Shown piece by piece: positions 8,261-19,800 of a stretch of 64,000 nt of DNA. The notes beneath the pieces were generated by a model, which did no database searches, was not told the origin of the DNA, and saw nothing but the letters and a program-made list of their open reading frames with translations. A program made the position numbers and the translations under genes. Source of the DNA: Larus michahellis (Eukaryota > Chordata > Aves > Charadriiformes > Laridae); assembly GCF_964199755.1 (NCBI RefSeq), contig NC_133903.1:2745001-2809000 (forward strand), given 5' to 3'. Within the stretch, counting starts at the first letter, position 1. The number at the start of each line of letters is the position of its first letter.

Positions 8261-10290
8261 ATGAAAGGTCAGGCTCTCGGCTTGTTCAAGGTGCAGGGTT
8301 TATTAGTATGAGCTATGGATTGTTTATTTCGGTTCTCCTATCATATACTAAATATAGGATCGCGCAACGCGTGCAAACAGAAGGACGTGGCCAGTGCTCC
8401 AAAGGTTTCTGAGCCGAGCTCTGGATGTAGCACTGAGGTTGGAGAAGCTGTGACAGGGACAGGACACGCGGTCCGTGCCCTGGAGACCTCAGCACTCTCC
8501 CGCCTGTTTGTAAAGTCTCAACCCCATCCTTGGGCAATTTTTTCCGATGCTTATTTTCCCCATGCACGTGCTGGGGACAAGCGAGCGGGTTACGTCAGTG
8601 AAGCCCCGTGTCCCAGAGGGACACAGAAAGCACCGGCCGGGCACATCCCAGCCGCGCTGGTCCGGGTGGAGTTTCTCTGGCGGCTGCTCCAGGGCCAGGA
8701 TTTCAAGCCAAGGAAAACCACAGCAGCACAGCAAGACCCGCAGCATCCCAGCTGCCGGCATTCAGCTGTGAATTGGTGTTAACTCCAGGTGTAGCAGAAG
8801 CCTGTGATTAGGTGGTTTCTCAGCAAAGGGCACTGGGAAGCCTGGTGGAGCAGAGGGACTTAAGGAGGAGTTGCTGCAGGGCAGTGAGGAGCCTGAGGAG
8901 GAGAGGCTGTGGGCTTGGTGCAGGTAGGCTGTGCTTTTCTGAGGTGTTGGTGATGGGGTGGCAGCTGGTGGAGCCAGCAGCAAGGCTTTGAGGTGGAGGG
9001 GGGGATGCTACCGCAGGGATTGTGAGGGGGTATGAGCTGGGAGCCTGGCTTTGAGCAGCATTTTGCATGGTCTGATGTGGTTGCTGGATTATTTTTTTGG
9101 CGTGTCATGAACTCAGGGCCTGGGGAGAGTCTGAGCAAGCCCGATGGTGGGGCAGCATTGGGGCTGAGTGTCTGGTGTGGTGAGGTGGAGGTGTGATGGC
9201 CAGCAGCAGAGTGGGCTGGTGGGGAGGAGAGGACCTGAGTGGGGCTCAGTGGGGCAGCTATGGAGCTGTGCGTGTCCCCAAGCTGCAGGAGAGGAAGGAG
9301 GCAGAGCTGTGAAAGCAGTAGGGCTCTGGGGACCCTGGGGTGAAGGGGCTGGAGTGCAGACCTTGAGCCTTGATCCCGTGTCTGCTACACCCCCAGGAAG
9401 GGGGTGGTGGCAGGGGCTCGGTGCGGAGAAGGAGCATGAAATGATACGTGAGGTGTAGCTTGGCTGCTGGAGTGGTGGATGCGTGTACAGCCCCTCGCAC
9501 CAGGGTCATCTGGGTCCCTGAGATGTCCCTGTAATAGAAGCAAATAATAATGAATATCTAAGAAAGGAGATGTGAAAGTCAGCTCCAGGTGAGGGGGACC
9601 CGGAGCCTCCGCGTGCCACGAGGAACTGGGGCAGGAGGGTCTGGAGGAGGTGGCACTGGGGGCGCAGGGAGGGCGTCAGCCTGTGTAAGGGAGCTGGAGG
9701 AGAAGGGAGTCGCTGTGGTTCTGACAGCGGCCTGAGAGAAAGCTGGGTGCTTTTAAAAAGTGAACTCAACAAACCAACAAAAAAACCCCCTATCCATCAG
9801 GGGAGGCTTATCTGTCACTTGGGTCTGGCCCCTGTACAGCCTGGTGTGGTCCCCCCTGCGATGTGGGGCTCAAGGTATAATTCTGGATGACCCAGTGGCC
9901 GGAGAACTGCTGATCATGAGGAAAAACCCTCTGCAAACAAAATTGTGGCTGGCAGACATGGGGAGCAGAGCATCCCGGGAGCCTGAGCACCTTCTCCCCT
10001 CTGGGGAGAAGCCGGGGTCCCAGGACAGGGTCCAGAGCTGCGACCCCTCTTCCTGCTGGTGGGATCCTGCCCAATTTGGGGACTAGACCGTCGTCAAGGC
10101 GTTGTGTTCAAACACGCGCGTCGTATGTGTTCAGGGCTCTCGGTGAAGAAAGCCAAATGAACACAACCCCGCTGGCTGTCCCCATCCCTCTCCCCTTTGT
10201 GCCTGGGGGGAACCAAGGGGGAAAAACTCCAAGGTTTGGGGTTGTTTTTTTTTTTTTCTTCCCCATCTCAGTATTTCTTTAGGAGCTGGA
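8260..10290. other. Unassigned spacer, G-rich on plus strand
   Basis: No gene is recognised. Positions about 8,770-9,500 are rich in GGAG, GGTG and CTGG words on the plus strand without a clear period. A T run occurs at 10,243-10,258. The open frames (up to 155 codons) show no domain or splice context. Confidence 0.45.
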
Positions 10291-10309
10291 CAAGGGCAGT
10301 CTCTGTGGC

Positions 10310-10560
10310 TCACTGGTATTTTTAAATCAGCAGGAATAAGTGTATGGAAATGTATGTGTTTTACTGTATCAGCTGCTATCAGCTTTTAGCTTTATTACAG
10401 TAAGTGCAGAGTTTTTTGTGGGCCAAACTCATTCATTGGATTTAATGGAGTCAAACTGCAGGCAGATTTGGCAACTTGTTTGTGTATATCTTTGTAAAAT
10501 GGACAGGCAGAGATAATAAAATTTTACACTTTATGTGGCATCTTTTAGGGAAAAGTCTTC
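10310..10560. promoter_or_regulatory. Candidate AT-rich regulatory block
   Basis: AT-rich unique sequence holds CAGCTGCTATCAGC (an E-box followed by a partial dyad), TTTAGCTTTATTACAG and TTTAAATCAGC words. No repeat family is recognised. The enhancer-like reading rests only on composition and motif density. Confidence 0.35.
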
Positions 10561-10969
10561 CAACATGTTTTATAAACAGCATGCGTGTTTCGCTACAGCA
10601 TATGCTCATACCTAAGTACAAGACTCTAACGCTGCTTCGGTTTTTTCCCTTTCCTAGAGCTGTGCGTGTGCGTGAACTCGGATTCACCCATGCTATGTTC
10701 TCGTGCTGCTTTCCTTGCACGTGTCTTTAGCTGTTTTAAACAATTTCATTGTATTTCTTCCTTTCCTTCTGGTGTATTTGTATCTCTTCCTAGAAACCCA
10801 GGTGTAGTGAGAACCCTAAGCCTTGCTGTGAAGGGCTCAGGAGGAGGGACGAATAATGTATGTAAAGCCTCTTGCTAAATACCCAAAGCACAAGTAAACT
10901 GTCCCCGCTGCAAATGCAATATCTCGGGACCTTTCGCAGGTAAAAACCTCTGCTGTGAAACCCTTGAGG

Positions 10970-11580
10970 GGCTGATTTATTTATTTATTTTCGCCCCTCT
11001 TTTCCCCCAGATGCTGTTTCCCTCTATTTCCAGGGTGTGATGGTATTGGTTTCTCGACCTGTGCTGGGCCTTTCCTAATGTAACATGGAATAAACCGGCA
11101 CTTGAGGCTGTAGGGGAAAAAAAAAATAGAATGTATTTCTAGAAGACGTATTTTGTTCTTTATCAAGGCATTTGATGTTTTTTCAGGCTCTAAACAAATT
11201 AGAGCCGGACCTGTGGCTACCGGCCGTAGGGAGGGGAAGCAGCTGATAAGCTGAGCTAATTTCTTACACGGCTTTGACTATCAAATGGTCATCGCTGCCC
11301 CATACGGAGCGCTTGGGTGTGCGGAACCGGGGATAGAGAGATGCAGGGTAAATGCAAAACGATGGTGAGTGACAAGGAAGTAAACAAATCTGGCGATTCT
11401 GGTGACATTAAAATAAATTGCGGGTGGTGAGGCGTGAGATGTATGTGATGTCAAAGGAACCCTATAATGTATTTATAGCCCCAATCAGGATTTGCTGGGG
11501 TTTCTAAATAATGCATTAATTCAATTACATGATCTTAATTAGTGTTTGCTCAAATTGGAGCAACATCATTAATTTACTTT
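10970..11580. promoter_or_regulatory. Candidate conserved non-coding element cluster
   Basis: A TTTA tetramer run (about 10,976-10,991) precedes unique sequence rich in GATAAG (CTGATAAGCTGAG), ATGCATTAATTCAATTA, TTAATTAG and CATCATTAAT. The part from 11,400 to 11,580 is strongly AT-rich and free of interspersed repeats. These homeodomain- and GATA-like words make it one of the better enhancer candidates in the window. No coding frame is supported. Confidence 0.45.
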
Positions 11581-12310
11581 TACTGCCTCTTGTTTTTATT
11601 TTGCTGGTGCGGTGGGGCTCATTCTTTGCCTCTGTCCCCTCTCGGCTTTGTGGGACTCGTAACACCCGGCTGTGACGCTCGCGCCACGAGCTCCAGCTTC
11701 TTTGCTGGTACCACTTTTCCGTATTATGAACATTTTTACACTCGCAGGCTGCGCAGTGCTGACCTGACCCTGTAAGTGGAGGAAGAGGGAGCGAAAAGAG
11801 CCCAGATGTGAAGTGGCTCCTTTCAAAAGCCGAGCAGCATCCTCTCGCGGCAGAGCAGGGCCGGAGCAGGATGGGGCCCTTTGGGCTCCCCCGAGCATGG
11901 GGATTTTTGTGTGTATTTAATTGTTGGGTTGGTTTTTTTGTTTGTGTTTGTTTTTTTTTCCTGCCTGGAAACTCGGGATGGTTGCAGGGACGGCTGCTCC
12001 CATCCCTGAGTGGTCTCTGTGGTGGATGCGATCACACGGGACTGCTCCCCTCCACTGCCGGCACCCAAAGCTGCTCCGGGATGGGGAGGCACAGGGTGCT
12101 GTGTCACCCATTGGGGCTCATGTCTGCCCCGCTGCTGCAGGGGAGGAGATGAGGGGTAACACCTTCAGCGCTGTGCCCTTTACCGCTCTGTCCCGTGCTC
12201 TCCAGCCCTGCTCCCGGGGGTTCTCTCTTCAGCTCCTCCTGGAAAGGAAAGCTGGGGCAGGGCATGTGTGCAGGGGGGAGGCTGCCGGCCGGGGCTCCGG
12301 ACCTCTGCAC
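11580..12310. other. Unassigned mixed-composition spacer
   Basis: No gene is seen. T-rich runs lie at about 11,930-11,960. Open frames up to 154 codons on plus and 94 on minus overlap one another and have no recognisable domain. Confidence 0.45.
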
Positions 12311-13010
12311 AAGCCCAGTTTGGGGTTAACGCTTATCTTAAATAAGCCAGTTATACATTTATTACAAATGCAGGATGATAAATAACAGTTCAGGGAGACT
12401 AGCGCCAGCCAAGGCAGCTCCCTCCAAGCCGTGCCTCCCAGGAGCAGATGGACACTTGTCCCAAGTCTGCAGCGAGCAGCTTGGGCTTTCCTACCCCCTG
12501 CCCCATTTCTTCTCTTGATTCTTTTCTTTTTTCTGGCTGTGCTTCTCTTCCCCACCCTCTGCCCACTCTCTCCTCCGGCTCGGAGGCGAGCGGTGCTGCC
12601 TCGAAAGCCCCATTCATCACCGCCCGCTAGCGAGACACAGGCGGCCGCCGCCGCTCCATTGATTGACTGCGGCGGTGAGTGAATTTAAAATCATTACGCT
12701 CCTGAGACAGCTTTTTAAATATGACGAGGTGAAAATCAAAGCCGTACGGAAGCCTTTGCGAAAGGGGTGTCTCCAGCCAGGGAAACCCCCAGGTGCCGTC
12801 GGGGTCTAGGGGAGACCCCACTGCTCCCGACCCCGTGGGTGCCCCCGGTGAGCCCAGACCCCTCGGTGCCGGGGAGATGGGAGCGGGCAGGCAGCTGCCA
12901 GCGGAGAATTAAGGAGAAATATTTCACTGTAGAAAAGACTATTGTGTAAAGCCATCCATCTGCTGTCTCAGCTAATGCTTTGCATGAATTAATGAGCTGA
13001 TTGATTAGGA
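12310..13010. promoter_or_regulatory. Candidate enhancer block with POU/homeodomain and PBX-like sites
   Basis: Three AT-rich sub-blocks (12,320-12,390, 12,640-12,750 and 12,905-13,010) are separated by GC-rich sequence. The last carries a compact run of motifs at 12,978-13,008: a POU-like TTTGCATGAATTAATGAG followed directly by TGATTGATTAG, which fits PBX-HOX composite sites. A TTGATTGAC word lies at 12,659-12,667. No coding frame is supported. The motif families are established; occupancy is inference. Confidence 0.45.
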
Positions 13011-13093
13011 AAACCTTGCAGCAGCCGGGTGAGGTAGATGATTCTGCTCCTCATGTTACAGGTGGGGGGAACTCGGGGGCACAGAGGTTGAGA
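13010..13093 (+). mobile_element. MIR/CORE-SINE-like relic
   Basis: The order of words matches the conserved 3' half of MIR: CCTTGCAGCAGCCGGGTGAGGTAG, then CTCCTCATGTTACAGGTGGGG, then a run corresponding to GAAACTGAGGCACAGAGAGGTTGAG with substitutions. MIR-family elements are ancient amniote SINEs and are rare but present in birds. Family recognition is from memory of the consensus and needs a repeat search. It directly abuts the motif cluster at 12,978-13,008. Confidence 0.55.
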
Positions 13094-13099
13094 TGGAGG

Positions 13100-13570
13100 T
13101 TTCCAAGTTTGGTTTGGGTTTGTTTTTATTTTTTTTGCTGCTAGTGAATGCTAAGGTTAAGACATTTGTCTGAGTCTTGTTTTACTGATTGATCAATCTG
13201 ATTTTTTTGGATGCTTTTTGGCTTTGAGAGCAGCTGCGAGAGCTCGGTACGGCTGCAGCTCAGCCCTGGAGAGTCTCCGCTCCGGATCTGATCTTCCAGC
13301 CTGTTTGTGGCACAACAGCAGAGTCTGCTACGGCTGTGATGCTTGTAACCAACACTCTCTTCTCTTTCCACTGAATAAGACAAACTCTCACCGTTTCTTA
13401 CAGCACTGGCTGTTTAACACACCTTCCTCTGCCCTCCAGCCTTTACCAGGCAAGGCTTTCCATAAGCATTCCCGTATTCCTCAAAGTAACGCTCCTGGCC
13501 ACCTGCAGCTGGCAGAGAGTCTGGTTGTTGCCGGCTGGATGCACGGAGCATCTCCGCTCCTCTCCTCTCC
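13100..13570. other. Spacer with a perfect TGATCA-centred PBX-like dyad
   Basis: This is mostly unassigned. At 13,186-13,198 the sequence TGATTGATCAATC forms inverted PBX-like half-sites around a central ATTGATCAAT palindrome, close to the similar words at 12.66 and 13.0 kb. No gene is recognised. Confidence 0.4.
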
Positions 13571-13970
13571 GCTAGGATGAGTGCAGCTTTTCAAGAACGG
13601 CGCATTGAGCAAGTGTCACTCCACAGCCCCAAAAATCTATCAAAGGAGATGGCAGCGGCTGTAAGCATTAATCATCCGGTCTCATCAAAATAAAGCTGTT
13701 GCAATAGAGCATTGTCAAAGGAGGAATGTCTTGACTTCAGCTCGGTGCTGGTTCCATCTGTGCTGGTGGTTCACCAAGGTGTTCCCGTGGGAGATGGTGA
13801 TTGTGTGGCCCAAGTGCTCACCTTGTGACATTATTAATTAACTTTTCCCTCTCCAGGCTGGGCAGCTGGTCAGTCCGATCACAAGGAAAAAGCCTGGGAC
13901 AGTCGAGGGGTTGAAGTAGTTTATTCTTATTGCTGTGAGAAGTTTGTGCCTGGAATAAAAGCAGGGGGGA
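13570..13970. promoter_or_regulatory. Candidate regulatory block with TCF-like words
   Basis: Unique sequence contains ATCAAAGGAG and GTCAAAGGAG (both TCF/LEF-like CAAAG), TAAGCATTAATCATCC and CATTATTAATTAAC. It is low in repeats and closed in all frames. The enhancer reading is inferred from motif content only. Confidence 0.35.
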
Positions 13971-13997
13971 GCGCGGAGCAGCACTGAAGGGGCACTT

Positions 13998-14013
13998 CCC
14001 CCCCCCCCCCCCC
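13998..14013 (+). repeat. Poly-C run
   Basis: An uninterrupted stretch of about 16 C bases, a slippage-prone homopolymer. The copy number in any assembly is unreliable. Confidence 0.9.
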
Positions 14014-14019
14014 TCCTGA

Positions 14020-14990
14020 GCTCTTGTTGCGGAAGGAGTAAAGTTGTTAAAGCAATGCAAAAAAAGGCGGTGATTTTTAAAAATAAATAAATAAAAAAGG
14101 TATTTAACATCTGGTTTAGGCTATAAAAATACCTCCTTCTGCTCTAATCCTGCCCCAGGACGTGGCTTGGAAACAAACCCCATAACCCTAGTGCTCGTTC
14201 TGCCCCTGCTCCGGACGCAGCAGGTACAAGCGCTGTGGGCAGACGTAGCGAGGGTGACAGACAGGGCATCCAGCAGGGCTGGCAGGACAAGGGACGTGAC
14301 TGCTGGTGTCACCGAGCTGATTAACTCCTGGGGATGGAGGGAGGCACTGTGGGAGTGTCACTTCCAGCCGCCTTCTCCTGGGAAGGCGGCGCTGAGCAGT
14401 GAATTGTGAGGTCTGGCGCGTGGCCCCAGGGGACGGAGAGCCGCTGGAAGCGGTTTTCTCTTTAAAACCCAGGAGTTCAAACCTATCTCTTGTGTTTTAT
14501 GGCACCATTGAACTTTTATGCTGTCTGGGTTTGAGCCTCTCTCCCTGGAGGCTGCGGGGACCTGGTCCGTGCTAGGAAAAGACTGCACTTTGCGAACTGT
14601 GCAGCGGAGCAGGACAGCGAGGTGGGAATGGGATGGAGCTGTGCATCTGCCCACCTCTGCAGTGCCGGCAGGTAGGACTGAGACTGTGGGTACAAACAGG
14701 CTGGGGGGGGATGGACACCCGGCTGCGCCCATCCTGTGTGGCTCGCTCCGCCTGGCTCCTGTCGACCTTCTCCAGGGATGTGCCGAAGCGCGGGCACAGG
14801 AATAATGCAACTGCTGCTGGAGAACATCTATCACAGACGAGTAAAAAGAAAACTTCAATAAATCGACACGTTTCAACAGGTGTCCCAATTCCCAAAGGAG
14901 CAGAAGTCAGGCTGTGGAGTTTGTGTAACTGCTGCATCTTTAAGAAAGAAGGGGGAAGTAAATCTCTGGAATGTGATTCTTAAAGCTCCC
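14020..14990. other. Unassigned spacer
   Basis: An AAAT run lies at about 14,077-14,098. The rest is unique with no recognisable gene. The longest frame (176 codons, minus) has no domain and overlaps a 116-codon plus frame. Confidence 0.45.
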
Positions 14991-14994
14991 CAAG

Positions 14995-15052
14995 AAATAG
15001 AGTCATTTAGCTTGGAAAAGACCCTTAAGATCATCGAGTCCAACCGTAATGC
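14995..15052 (-). mobile_element. CR1 LINE 3'-end fragment
   Basis: This short piece matches the reverse complement of the CR1 3' end: ATAGAGTCATTTAGCTTGG, then AAAAGACCCTTAAGATCATCGAGTCCAACC. Only about 55 bases are recognisable, so this is a truncated and diverged 5'-deleted copy. CR1 is the dominant bird LINE and inserts mostly as short 3' fragments. Confidence 0.8.
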
Positions 15053-15059
15053 TTACAGA

Positions 15060-16340
15060 CAAAGTGAATGTCACCGCCCCATCGAAGTTCAGAGAAGTTT
15101 GTCGTGTTGTTTCCTGCGTGGGTCAGTTTGTTAATCTTGATCTTCACTAACGGTTTTGCAGGAAGGATTAAAATCCTTCCCAGTTGTGAGCTCAGTTGTA
15201 GGGTCTTTAATTCCACACTGGCCTTAAGAAAAAGCCTCAAACTTTCTGCATGGCTTCCCCCCCCCAATGAAAAATGATTAGTTCCTGTTCTGATTTTTGT
15301 GTGTGTGTGTGTCCTTTCTGGTCCCTATTTTACTAACAAAACAGGTACAAACCAGCACCATGTTGTATAGCTCTTGGATGACGCGCTCTCTTTTTCACTT
15401 GAACTCTTACTTGTGATGGTGAACAGAGTAATACGCTTCATTTTAATTAGGCTGGGTTGGGAAATAAGTGTTTCACTTATTGATTTTGGGTTTTTTTCTT
15501 ACCCCCTTTGTTTTGAAAAGCTGTTGTCTTTATTTTCAGCAGGCCAAATCTGAAGTGTTGTTGCAAATCCTGACTTTCCTCTGTGGTTTAGACTATAAGC
15601 ATCTCCTCGGAGCCAAGGCTTGTGGGGTTCCTTGGAGCTGCTGAGTTACAGGTGACCTGCTCTTCCGCAAATGGCGTGTAAAGAGCCGGCCATGGGGACT
15701 AGGTGGGAAATAACCTTTAAAACTGGTCAGGTTTTCTGTGACCGTCTGAGAGCCCCTTGTAGCTGGAAGGGGGATCGTGCCTGGGGAACCGGTAGCTGTA
15801 TTCAGTGGGTGAACCCGGAGGTGAAGTGACATGCCAGGGGTTACCTCGGGTGTTGATGCTGGAACCTGTGCTGGGACCAAGTCTTTTGACACCTGCTTCT
15901 GCTCTAACCACGGGATTTATTTCCTTTCTTTGTCCTTAGTTTTGCAGCGCCAGGAAATTTTTGCTTAATTTTAAATGTTCTCCTAAATCTTGGTGACGGC
16001 AGATTGACGTAAGCGTGTGCTGGATCAGGGCCTGTTCTCTTATGCATATGGATGCGTACACAGCTGTAAGCGTTTTCCATCTTTAGGTCTCCTGCAGTGC
16101 AATGGAGACATCTTCCCTCCCTGCCCAGGGATGTGCCCTCTCTCCCCTTGCACCACGGGCAGCAGTGCTGGGTTCCCCCGGCCTCCAGAGTGAGAAGGTG
16201 GAGGTGAATTTGGATGGAATTGCTGGTTGCTTTGATCACTCATTGTCCATCAAGTTGGCTAATGAAGCCGGTGTGTGCGGGTGGCCTCCTGGGACAGGCG
16301 GGAGCTGGGCACGGCAGTGGGGTGAAGGCCTGAGTGTTCA
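15060..16340. other. Unassigned spacer between two CR1 fragments
   Basis: A (GT)n run lies at about 15,298-15,313. AT-rich unique sequence covers 15,380-15,560. No gene or further repeat family is recognised. Confidence 0.45.
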
Positions 16341-16342
16341 CA

Positions 16343-16640
16343 GCATCATATAATGTGGCGGGTTGGAAGGGACCTCTAAAGGCCATCTAGTCCAACCCCC
16401 TGCAGTCAGCCCAGACATCTTCAACTAGATCAGGTCGCTCAGAGCCTCATCCAGCCTGGCCTTGAATGTCTCCAGGGATGGGGCCTCCACCACCTCTCTG
16501 GGTGACCTGGGCCAGTGTCTCACCACCCTCAGTGTAAAGAACTTCTTCCTAATGTCTAATCTAAACCTGCCCCGCTCTAGTTTAAACCATTGCCCCTCGT
16601 CCTATCACTCCATGCCCTTGCAAACAGTGTTGCGGTAGCA
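16343..16640 (-). mobile_element. CR1 LINE fragment with ORF2 C-terminal remains
   Basis: The plus strand reads as the reverse complement of CR1: GGTTGGAAGGGACCTCTAAAGG, ATCTAGTCCAACCCCCTGC, then the CTCCAGGGATGGGGCCTCCACC and CTGGGCCAGTGTCTCACCACCCT landmarks of the ORF2 end. About 300 bases are present. Frame integrity is lost, so it is an inactive 5'-truncated copy. ORF2 normally supplies endonuclease and reverse transcriptase; only its extreme C-terminus and the 3' UTR are represented. Confidence 0.93.
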
Positions 16641-18540
16641 TCTTCCCCTGCACCTCATGAGCTGAGAAATCCCTCCCGGCCTGATGCTCTTGGAGGTTTT
16701 GGGTTGTGTCTGAACACATCAGCAGAGAACAACACGTTGGTCATGTCTTATCTTCCAGAGCTTGCCCCAGGTATTTCTTTTACTGGTGTCACCAGCAGCT
16801 CAAATGCGGCTGCTGCCTTGGGTGTGAGAGCAGCAGCTCCCAAAAAGGGTGACACAAACAGGTTGGGTTTGGGGACGAGGCAGGTGGTATCATCCCAGAC
16901 GGGCAAACAGGGATGGGAAAGTCCAGGCTCCGCATCCCTTAGGATACGTGATATCCCTTCAGCCACGCCGTAACCCAGATGCTTGTTCAAGAGGGAGCAA
17001 AAGGCGCTTCCTCATCACTGTGCGGCATCTGAGCTTTCCTAGAGGTCTCCATCCATTTACCAGCACGGATTGTGCTCTTGAAGCTCTGAGGCCGTGCTGG
17101 GTGACAGCCGGAAAAAAAAAAAAAAAAAAGAAAAAGTGTCGGGGAGAGCAATTCCACCTTATTTAAGTTAAAAGGGATAGTAATGTATAAACCATTTAAA
17201 TACTTCATCTGTGTAAGAGCCCTGATGGATTTTGTACTCCATCTGCATGTGTCATGCTGGGGCAGGGATGGCAGCGGGGCACCAGCGCTGCTTGGGTCCG
17301 TGCTCAGCAGCTGGGGGGGAAGTGGCTGTGCCCCCGCTGTGGGTGGGGCTGGCGGGTTTTAATTAAAGCGTTTTATTTAATTGGGGGATTCATTTTACCC
17401 TCTAGTGGGTGAAAATTATCCGTGTCTTAACAGGTTGGGCCTGACTGTCTGGAGGGAAGGGCCTCATCCTGCTCCTCTGCGCTTTCTGCCTGCTGGGTGC
17501 CCGGTGACTCCGGAAGATGCTCAAAATAGCCCCAAATCAGAGCTGTGCCTGCCCAACCTTGTGGAGAGTCACGAGGTCACTGGTGTAACTGGGAGGAGAA
17601 CTTGTCCTTCTGGCTTTAAAAATAGCCGTATTTTCATTAGTGGTGTTTTCCTCGGGGCAGCCCAGGAGCTTGCAGGGGTTCGTATCCCAGCCGAGGCGCT
17701 GCTGAGCGGGAAGGGGTGTCAGGACACCCCAGTTAATCCCATTTCCAAAACACAATTGTCTCTAAAAACGAACCAAAACATGCAAAACTCTGTGGGTTAC
17801 TTCTTCTTCCCCAAGTATTTAATTTTCCTGGCATCCTGTATCCAGGTTGAAGATGTTTCCTCTGTGGAACACGCTCTCTGATATTGCTAAATAGGATTCT
17901 GTAAACTCCAGCAGCTCAAGTGTTTAGTTAGGGTCCAAGGGTGTTTTTTCGCTTGTTTTTTTTTTTTTTTATCCCGACTCTGTCCATCCTTACTGAAGTG
18001 CGGGGTTCCTAGTGATGAGCGATTCAGGGCTTATCGCTGGGAAGTGCCGTGAATGCCAGACCCGCGCTTACACGAGGAGAGAAATGCATGAATTTTTCCA
18101 CATCAGTAGGAGCTGAAGATTTCGCTAAAGGTGTCTCCAGCTGCAAGTAGTGAGATACGGCTCTGCCGGAGAGCTCGGAAGAGGCAGAAACCTGCGTAGA
18201 AAATTCAAATGTGGATTTCATGCCTCGGCCTAGAAGCTAGAAGGAAAGATGCGGGTCCTGGCCGGCTCTCGGCTGTGCAACAGGTAACGCAGGCTCCCCG
18301 ATCACGACGTTGCTGAAGCACAGACATTGGGGCCGTCTTTAGTCTGATTTTGGAGATGTTCGTTAGGGAGCGCTGGGCTGGACGCTGGCTGGGTTGTCTC
18401 CAGGGCTGCAGCACAGCCAGGTACACACGGGGATGCATCGTCAGTGCTGTCCCCATGTGTCCCTCTCCACGCACTGGTTGCAGAGGGTCCTGCTGGGTCA
18501 GCTGTTTCTGTCTCCATTTTTTTTTTATTTTTTTTTTCCT
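16640..18540. other. Unassigned spacer with homopolymer runs
   Basis: An A-rich run lies at 17,112-17,136, a T run at about 17,957-17,971 and T-rich tracts at 18,518-18,540. AT-rich unique sequence occurs at 17,160-17,220. Open frames of up to 166 codons are present without domains. No gene is recognised. Confidence 0.45.
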
Positions 18541-18549
18541 TAATATGTA

Positions 18550-18835
18550 AAAGCTCCATTAAATGCTATCACCGCCTGGGATGCAGAGGGACTTGAGACA
18601 GACTGACCGCAGCCAGGGCAGGGGCGGTGGGGACAAAGTTACCTTCCCAATTACAGCCTCTGGCGGTACATGCTGAAGGAAAAGGAAAAGTAATAAGTAA
18701 ATCGAGCCTCTGTTTGTTGTCCTTAAGGTCTGTCTGTTAGCTAATGAGGCAGATGGCTGAACCTCTTATTAAATAATACTACCTAGCACTTTTGTAGAGT
18801 TATAGGTGGTAACTGGGTTAAACCCAAGCTCTGTA
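18550..18835. promoter_or_regulatory. Candidate regulatory block with homeodomain-like words
   Basis: Low-repeat sequence contains GTAATAAGTAAATCG, GTTAGCTAATGAGG and CTTATTAAATAATACTACC. The TTATTAAATAATA dyad and TAATGAG words are homeodomain-like. Enhancer status is inferred only. Confidence 0.35.
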
Positions 18836-19224
18836 TCGACAAGGGGCTGAAAGCAGCACCTCCTTCTGCTGGGGATTTGATTTCGGCGTGTGCTGGGGGC
18901 TCCGGTAACGAGGGCAGGTCTGTGCCTCGGTGAGCTCTGCGGAGCAAACCCTCCCTGGGAGGGAGCGTCGCCTCTGCCGGGCTCGGACCCTGCACGGATG
19001 GGGCTGAGCATCACCTGTGCTCACCCCACCATGGGCAACGGTGGGGGTAAATGTCCACCGGGACCCCTCAGCACAGCAGTGCCCCGTTCGTGGGGTCCCC
19101 ATCAGCCCTCTGTGCCCCAGCTTTGCCTGCTGCCGTGTGCCCCCCACCCAGCATCATGTCAACTCACCTCTCTGCCTTGCCCCCCTCCTCGTGCCCCCGT
19201 GGGGTTTTGGTGCCCGGCACGTAG

Positions 19225-19800
19225 CTGATGTCTATTGGTAAGACAATACTTCAGCATTACTTAGTGAAAACACAGGCAGCATTGTGCAGCCGGCAGCAAC
19301 ATTGATTGAAGTGATATTTAAGCCAAGGAAAATACATGATACATAGTCTAGGATTCCTTGCTTATCCATCATATAATGCAGTTCATGGGGATTAAATATC
19401 CCTCCTGTAAAGTTGTTTGAGATCAGTGTTGTTATTTGTTTTGCAAATGATCCTGACAGGGATGCTGAGTGCTATTGATTACCAATGGTTCTTTAAAAAT
19501 TACTATTATACTGCAAATTATAAGCCTTGGGGGTATCCAGTTATATGATAATGGAAAGGCATTGGTGTGTAATGACACATGCATCATAATAAATTTGCTC
19601 TTCCTATATAATGGAGACTGAAAGGGACATGATTTATGACCGATAGCATTAGCTGCCTGCCATGGTATGTCCGAGGTAACGTGATGGAATTGCCTGGTTG
19701 TTCATCGTGGCAAGAAGTATTAATGATTAGAAAAGCTATTTAGAAAAAAATGAAGAAAGAAAAGCCTTTATTCTGAACAAAATCTCCTATATCTTCCCAT
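19225..19800. promoter_or_regulatory. Strong candidate conserved non-coding element, about 575 bp
   Basis: This is the clearest AT-rich, low-CpG, repeat-free block in the left half. It sits sharply between GC-rich spacers and is closed in all frames. It contains ACATTGATTGAAGTGATATTT, GATTAAATATCCC, CTATTGATTACCAATGG, ATGCATCATAATAAATTTGC and AGTATTAATGATTAG. These include PBX-HOX-like TGATTGA and paired or LIM homeodomain-like TAAT words. Length, purity and motif density resemble vertebrate developmental enhancers. Conservation has not been measured. Confidence 0.5.

Noticed and set aside
17112..17136. Poly-A tail of a processed pseudogene
   Set aside because: The sequence before the A run shows no recognisable open frame, polyadenylation signal or target-site duplication.
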